A stretch of DNA of 64,000 nt from Anniella stebbinsi (taxonomy: Eukaryota; Chordata; Lepidosauria; Squamata; Anniellidae). The notes below the pieces were generated by a model. It had not been told where the DNA came from. It did not search any database and saw only the letters and a program-made list of their open reading frames with translations. Positions 59,631 through 64,000 of the stretch are shown here, piece by piece. The DNA is taken from contig JARDYH010000002.1 in the NCBI GenBank assembly GCA_029215795.1, positions 294,655,973 to 294,719,972 of the forward strand, read 5' to 3'. Within the stretch, counting starts at the first letter, position 1. Every line of letters starts with the position of its first letter. The position numbers were made by a program, and so were the translations under genes.

Positions 59631-59672
59631 AATTGGAGACACCAGAAGATATTGGAAACGAAGAACCTGAAG
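59631..59672 (+). CDS. Myb/SANT gene, exon 2 (42 bp)
   Basis: A polypyrimidine stretch and TTTTAG acceptor precede it, and AAG|GTATAG follows. Phase 1 on both sides. It adds 14 residues, ELETPEDIGNEEPE, an acidic linker. The intron before it is only 91 bp. The acceptor and in-frame joining are good; no RNA evidence is available. Confidence 0.65.
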
Positions 59673-59981
59673 GTATAGACTGTTTCTTTTGTTGGGTTGG
59701 GAAGACTCTTAACTTTACAACTTAATATTGTGTTCCATGGAATAAAAAATTGTATTCTAAAATGGGGCAGGCAGATGCGGGTGAGCGGGTGGGGCAGGAG
59801 AGGGCAGGAGAGATCTCCTGTAGCTACCCAGCGTTTCTCTGGTCTCTCCAGGGCGGGGGGGAAAAAGGATAAGGGGCAGGCAGCCATTTTGAACAACCAC
59901 CCCCATTTCAAAAGGAGGGAGGTTTGTGATTGTGCCTATTGATGAAACCTCCTAAAAGCTCTTCTTTTTCTGCCACGGCAG

Positions 59982-60083
59982 GAGCCTACAGAAGCAGCAG
60001 TACCACCAGTGCATCGGAATCCATTGAGCAAGCAGATTTGAGGGCCAGAAATCTCCAGCAGCATCCTGCAGCAGCAGCACCGA
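59982..60083 (+). CDS. Myb/SANT gene, array exon 1 of 8 (102 bp)
   Basis: Acceptor CTGCCACGGCAG|GAG, donor A|GTAAGTA, phase 1 in and out, 34 codons. The product is AYRSSSTTSASESI..., then ADLRARNLQQHP and an Ala/Pro end. It is the most diverged unit (ESIEQADL instead of ETSEHADL). The acceptor is a CAG|GAG tandem, so use of the second AG would drop one residue without a frame change. Confidence 0.7.
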
Positions 60084-60604
60084 GTAAGTACAGGCCTAGC
60101 TAATTTCTGAGGTCAGACATCATGGAAGGAAGGGAGTTCCCAATGATCTAGGCTGGGTTTATGGGGGGGGGGGAGGGGGAAAGGGGGGCATTGGACACAA
60201 CATTGTGGTGCATGGGACCAGAAATTGTGGTCTATGGGAGGGATTCCCGCCTTTTTCTCTACAGCAGTTAAAGTTACATGAGCCCTGACCTCCTTTTCAT
60301 GTGGTCAGCCTAGGCAGGCAGCCATTTTGAACACACAAACAACCCCCCCCCCTATTTAAAATGGAGGTTTGTGATTGTGCCTATTGGAAGACTCTTAACT
60401 TTACAACTTAATATTGTGTTCCATGGAATAAAAAATTGTATTCTAAAATGGGGCAGGCAGATGCGGGTGAGCGGGTGGGGCAGGAGAGGGCAGGAGAGAT
60501 CTCCTCTAGCTACCCAGCGTTTCTCTGGTCTCTCCAGGGCGGGGGGGGAAAAAGGATAAGGGGCAGGCAGCCTCCTAATAGCTCTTCTTTTTCTTCCACG
60601 GCAG

Positions 60605-60700
60605 CCTACAGAAGCAGCAGTACCACCAGTGTGTCAGAAACCAGTGAGCACGCAGATTTGAGGGCCAGAAATCTCCAGCAGCATCCTGCAGCAGCACCGA
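60605..60700 (+). CDS. Myb/SANT gene, array exon 2 of 8 (96 bp)
   Basis: Acceptor TTCCACGGCAG|CCT, donor CCGA|GTAAGTA, phase 1 in and out, 32 codons (YRSSSTTSVSETSEHADLRA and on). It is followed by an intron of only 60 bp that is itself open in frame, so it may be retained as a single longer exon with array exon 3. Confidence 0.7.
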
Positions 60701-60760
60701 GTAAGTATAGGGCTATGTCAATGAAACCTCCTAAAAGCTCATCTTTTTCTGCCATGGCAG

Positions 60761-60862
60761 GAGCCTCCAGAAGCAGCGGTACCACCAGTGCGTCAGAAAC
60801 CAGTGAGCATGCAGATTTGAGGGCCAGAAATCTCCAGCAGCATCCTGCACCAGCACCACCGA
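60761..60862 (+). CDS. Myb/SANT gene, array exon 3 of 8 (102 bp)
   Basis: Acceptor TGCCATGGCAG|GAG (tandem CAG|GAG as in array exon 1), donor CCGA|GTAAGTA, phase 1 in and out, 34 codons, unit ending in PAPAPP. Confidence 0.7.
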
Positions 60863-60929
60863 GTAAGTATAGGGCTAATTTCTGGGGTGCATGGGACCAG
60901 AAATTGTGGTCTATGGGAGGGATTTCAGC

Positions 60930-61312
60930 CTTTTTCTCTACAGCACTTAAAGTTACATGAGCCCTGACCTCCTTTTCATGTGGTCACTGTAGTATACTGC
61001 CTGCAACTTTAACTGTGGTGATGAAGAGGGAATTTCACCAGGTGCTGCATGCATACAAACGGCACCGGCTGAAATTCCTTTTTCTCTACAGCACTTAAAG
61101 TTACATGAGCCCTGACCTCCTTTTCATGTGGTCACTGTAGTATACTGCCTGCAACTTTAACTGTGGTGATGAAGAGGGAATTTCACCAGGTGCTGCATGC
61201 ATACAAACGGCACCGGCTGAAATTCCTTTTTCTCTACAGCACTTAAAGTTACATGAGCCCTGACCTCCTTTTCATGTGGTCAGCCCTGACCTCCTTTTCA
61301 TGTGGTCAGCCT
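60930..61312. repeat. Tandemly repeated hAT-A half elements inside an intron
   Basis: A unit running from CACTGTAGTATACTGCCTGC through GATGAAGAGGGAATTTCACC to CCTTTTCATGTGGT occurs twice in tandem (starts near 60986 and 61131, period about 145) and is followed by a 26-bp duplicated end. The same arrangement recurs at 62500-62830. Related single halves lie near 60246-60310, 61650-61830 and 63165-63347. Confidence 0.82.
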
Positions 61313-61430
61313 AGGCAGGCAGCCATTTTGAACACACAAACAACCCCCCCCCCCTATTTAAAATGGAGGTTTGTGATTGTGCCTATTGGAATGAAACCTC
61401 CTAATAGCTCTTCTTTTTCTTCCACGGCAG

Positions 61431-61529
61431 CCTACAGAAGCAGCGGTTCCACCAGTGCGTCGGAAACCAGTGACCACGCAGATTTGAGGGCCAGAAATCT
61501 CCAGCAGCATCCTGCACCAGCACCACCGT
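61431..61529 (+). CDS. Myb/SANT gene, array exon 4 of 8 (99 bp)
   Basis: Acceptor TTCCACGGCAG|CCT, donor CCGT|GTAAGTA, phase 1 in and out, 33 codons. It has SETSDHADL instead of SETSEHADL. The terminal base T instead of A changes the junction codon from Thr/Arg type to Ser/Cys type without breaking the frame. Confidence 0.7.
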
Positions 61530-62122
61530 GTAAGTACTGGGCTAATTTCTGGGGTGCATGGGACCAGAAATTGTGGTCTATGGGAGGGATTTCAGCCTTT
61601 TTCTCTACAGCACTTAAAGTTACATGAGCCCTGACCTCCTTTTCATGTGGTCACTGTAGTATACTGCCTGCAACTTTAACTGTGGTGATGAAGAGGGAAT
61701 TTCACCAGGTGCTGCATGCATACAAACGGCACCGGCTGAAATTCCCTTTTCTGTACAACTGTTAAAGTTACATGAGCCCTGACCTCCTTTTCATGTGGTC
61801 AGCCCTGACCTCCTTTTCATGTGGTCAGCCTAGGCAGGCAGCCATTTTGAACACACAAACAACCCCCCCCCTATTTAAAATGGAGGTTTGTGATTGTGCC
61901 TATTGGAAGACTCTTAACTTTACAACTTAATATTGTGTTCCATGGAATAAAAAATTGTATTCTAAAATGGGGCAGGCAGATGCGGGTGAGCGGGTGGGGC
62001 AGGAGAGGGCAGGAGAGATCTCCTCTAGCTACCCAGCGTTTCTCTGGTCTCTCCAGGGCGGGGGGGAAAAAGGATAAGGGGCAGGCAGCCTCCTAATAGC
62101 TCTTCTTTTTCTTCCACGGCAG

Positions 62123-62218
62123 CCTACAGAAGCAGCAGTACCACCAGTGTGTCAGAAACCAGTGAGCACGCAGATTTGAGGGCCAGAAATCTCCAGCAGC
62201 ATCCTGCAGCAGCACCGA
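62123..62218 (+). CDS. Myb/SANT gene, array exon 5 of 8 (96 bp)
   Basis: This is a duplicate of array exon 2, 1518 bp downstream and identical as far as I can read, with the same acceptor, donor and phase. It lies in the second 1.52-kb repeat. Confidence 0.7.
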
Positions 62219-62278
62219 GTAAGTATAGGGCTATGTCAATGAAACCTCCTAAAAGCTCATCTTTTTCTGCCATGGCAG

Positions 62279-62380
62279 GAGCCTCCAGAAGCAGCGGTAC
62301 CACCAGTGCGTCAGAAACCAGTGAGCATGCAGATTTGAGGGCCAGAAATCTCCAGCAGCATCCTGCACCAGCACCACCGA
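62279..62380 (+). CDS. Myb/SANT gene, array exon 6 of 8 (102 bp)
   Basis: This is a duplicate of array exon 3 at offset 1518 bp, apparently identical, again after a 60-bp open intron. Confidence 0.7.
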
Positions 62381-62947
62381 GTAAGTATAGGGCTAATTTC
62401 TGGGGTGCATGGGACCAGAAATTGTGGTCTATGGGAGGGATTTCAGCCTTTTTCTCTACAGCACTTAAAGTTACATGAGCCCTGACCTCCTTTTCATGTG
62501 GTCACTGTAGTATACTGCCTGCAACTTTAACTGTGGTGATGAAGAGGGAATTTCACCAGGTGCTGCATGCATACAAACGGCACCGGCTGAAATTCCTTTT
62601 TCTCTACAGCACTTAAAGTTACATGAGCCCTGACCTCCTTTTCATGTGGTCACTGTAGTATACTGCCTGCAACTTTAACTGTGGTGATGAAGAGGGAATT
62701 TCACCAGGTGCTGCATGCATACAAACGGCACCGGCTGAAATTCCTTTTTCTCTACAGCACTTAAAGTTACATGAGCCCTGACCTCCTTTTCATGTGGTCA
62801 GCCCTGACCTCCTTTTCATGTGGTCAGCCTAGGCAGGCAGCCATTTTGAACACACAAACAACCCCCCCCCCTATTTAAAATGGAGGTTTGTGATTGTGCC
62901 TATTGGAATGAAACCTCCTAATAGCTCTTCTTTTTCTTCCACGGCAG

Positions 62948-63046
62948 CCTACAGAAGCAGCGGTTCCACCAGTGCGTCGGAAACCAGTGACCACGCAGAT
63001 TTGAGGGCCAGAAATCTCCAGCAGCATCCTGCACCAGCACCACCGT
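62948..63046 (+). CDS. Myb/SANT gene, array exon 7 of 8 (99 bp)
   Basis: This is a duplicate of array exon 4 at offset 1517 bp, with the same T before the donor. Confidence 0.7.
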
Positions 63047-63705
63047 GTAAGTACTGGGCTAATTTCTGGGGTGCATGGGACCAGAAATTGTGGTCTATGG
63101 GAGGGATTTCAGCCTTTTTCTCTACAGCACTTAAAGTTACATGAGCCCTGACCTCCTTTTCATGTGGTCACTGTAGTATACTGCCTGCAACTTTAACTGT
63201 GGTGATGAAGAGGGAATTTCACCAGGTGCTGCATGCATACAAACGGCACCAGCTGAAATTCCCTTTTCTGTACAACTGTTAAAGTTACATGAGCCCTGAC
63301 CTCCTTTTCATGTGGTCAGCCCTGACCTCCTTTTCATGTGGTCAGCCTAGGCAGGCAGCCATTTTGAACACACAAACAACCCCCCCCCCCTATTTAAAAT
63401 GGAGGTTTGTGATTGTGCCTATTGGAAGACTCTTAACTTTACAACTTAATATTGTGTTCCATGGAATAAAAAATTGTATTCTAAAATGGGGCAGGCAGAT
63501 GCGGGTGAGCGGGTGGGGCAGGAGAGGGCAGGAGAGATCTCCTCTAGCTACCCAGCGTTTCTCTGGTCTCTCCAGGGCGGGGGGGAAAAAGGATAAGGGG
63601 CAGGCAGCCATTTTGAACAACCACCCCCATTTCAAAAGGAGGGAGGTTTGTGATTGTGCCTATTGATGAAACCTCCTAATAGCTCTTCTTTTTCTTCCAC
63701 GGCAG

Positions 63706-63798
63706 CCTACAGAAGCAGCGGTTACACCAGTGCGTCGGAAACCAGTGACCACGCAGATTTGAGGGCCAGAAATCTCCACTATCCTGCAGCAGGAGCGA
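63706..63798 (+). CDS. Myb/SANT gene, array exon 8 of 8 (93 bp)
   Basis: Acceptor TTCCACGGCAG|CCT, donor GCGA|GTAAGTA, phase 1 in and out, 31 codons. It differs from the others by SSGYTSASE and by a shortened end (NLHYPAAGA instead of NLQQHPA), so it is a distinct terminal unit. Confidence 0.7.
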
Positions 63799-63968
63799 GT
63801 AAGTACAGCCGATGTTATTTGCTTGATAAAGTTTCAGTCCTGCAATTCTTATAAATGTGTGAAAGGACATTCTCATCTTCAGGATGAGGGTGCGAGAGAA
63901 CCCATGGTACAGGCTGGACATGTAATAAATGATTTTTAAACACACTAAACTTTGCCCTTTCCCTTCAG

Positions 63969-64000
63969 GTACAGATGAAGGAAGGAGACATCCCATCCAA
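63969..64000 (+). CDS. Myb/SANT gene, following exon, cut by the window edge
   Basis: Acceptor TTTCCCTTCAG|GTACAGATG. Joined to the phase-1 end of array exon 8 it reads STDEGRRHPIQ, open to base 64000. It is not a member of the array. The gene continues beyond the window. Confidence 0.5.

Larger units (their letters stand above)
60311..61830 (+). repeat. 1.52-kb higher-order repeat, unit 1
   Basis: The unit runs from TAGGCAGGCAGCCATTTTGA to the next occurrence at 61831. It contains array exons 2-4, their introns and several hAT-A half fragments. The following unit at 61831-63347 matches it almost base for base, apart from a poly-C length difference and isolated changes. Confidence 0.9.
61831..63347 (+). 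repeat. 1.52-kb higher-order repeat, unit 2
   Basis: Contains array exons 5-7. A third, partial unit starts at 63348 with the same TAGGCAGGCAGCC phrase and runs about 250 bp. It then joins sequence like that upstream of array exon 1 (compare 59880-59945 with 63600-63665). Confidence 0.9.
58568..64000 (+). mobile_element. Candidate autonomous PIF/Harbinger-like element, left end to window edge
   Basis: The terminus GGCCTCCTCCACACGGGGCG and about 180 bp of subterminal sequence (TTTAATGAGCCTTGAAGGCT, GCGTTATCTCCCGGATTATG, GCGTTAAATAGCGACTTTTA) match 29349-29530 and the inverted right end of 30878-31232. After about 58760 it diverges into unique sequence with the promoter and gene described below. 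A Myb/SANT-like DNA-binding protein is the known second gene of vertebrate PIF/Harbinger elements. No right end is in the window. The preceding triplet AGT (58565-58567) would be the target duplication. The alternative is that a solitary terminus happens to lie next to an unrelated host gene. Confidence 0.55.

Noticed and set aside
60371..60559. Short frames beginning MIVPIG and repeated at 61890
   Set aside because: They are intron sequence of the exon array duplicated with the 1.52-kb unit, outside the spliced frame, and truncated in each copy.

Overview
This window looks like intergenic or gene-poor chromosome from a reptile, most likely a squamate. The evidence is the repeat content: L2-clade LINE fragments, a CR1 3' end, a tRNA-Ala-derived SINE, many non-autonomous hAT and PIF/Harbinger-like DNA transposons, spliceosomal signals, and long AT-rich or microsatellite stretches. 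There are no operons, no bacterial-type genes and no recognisable retroviral proteins. Nearly all long open frames are accidental or belong to decayed transposons.

Layout. 1-2344: an L2-like RT fragment, a palindromic hAT copy and a third MITE family. 3099-5388: an extremely GC-rich hAT with exact 8-bp target duplications, filled by a palindromic 242-bp tandem array. 6443-7938: an antisense L2 with a long RT frame. 9789-16647: a cluster of the 320-bp hAT family, one copy carrying a nested insertion. 12155-12385: a 231-bp foldback. 13098-36953: a series of 3-bp-TSD Harbinger-like MITEs mixed with LINE ends; one of them (29349-30454) carries about 0.8 kb of unrelated GC-rich sequence. 39841-43197: a composite with a hAT nested inside an L2. 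46228-49818: an L2 next to a 1.97-kb Harbinger-like element that itself contains another. 50048-57900: MITEs, foldbacks, microsatellites and unassigned sequence. 57900-58565: a decayed L1-type endonuclease region.

The one convincing gene is at the right edge. From 59050 a multi-exon gene encodes an N-terminal Myb/SANT-like DNA-binding domain. It is followed by a tandem array of eight near-identical small exons, all phase 1 at both ends, and the start of a further exon at 63969. Joined, the exons stay open for 451 codons to the window edge. About 480 bp upstream, at 58568, lies the terminal and subterminal sequence of the same Harbinger-like family that occurs as MITEs at 13098, 18009, 29349 and 30878. 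The gene may therefore be the DNA-binding subunit gene of an autonomous PIF/Harbinger-like transposon whose transposase and right end lie beyond 64000. The exon array is carried in near-identical 1.52-kb repeats, so it is recent.
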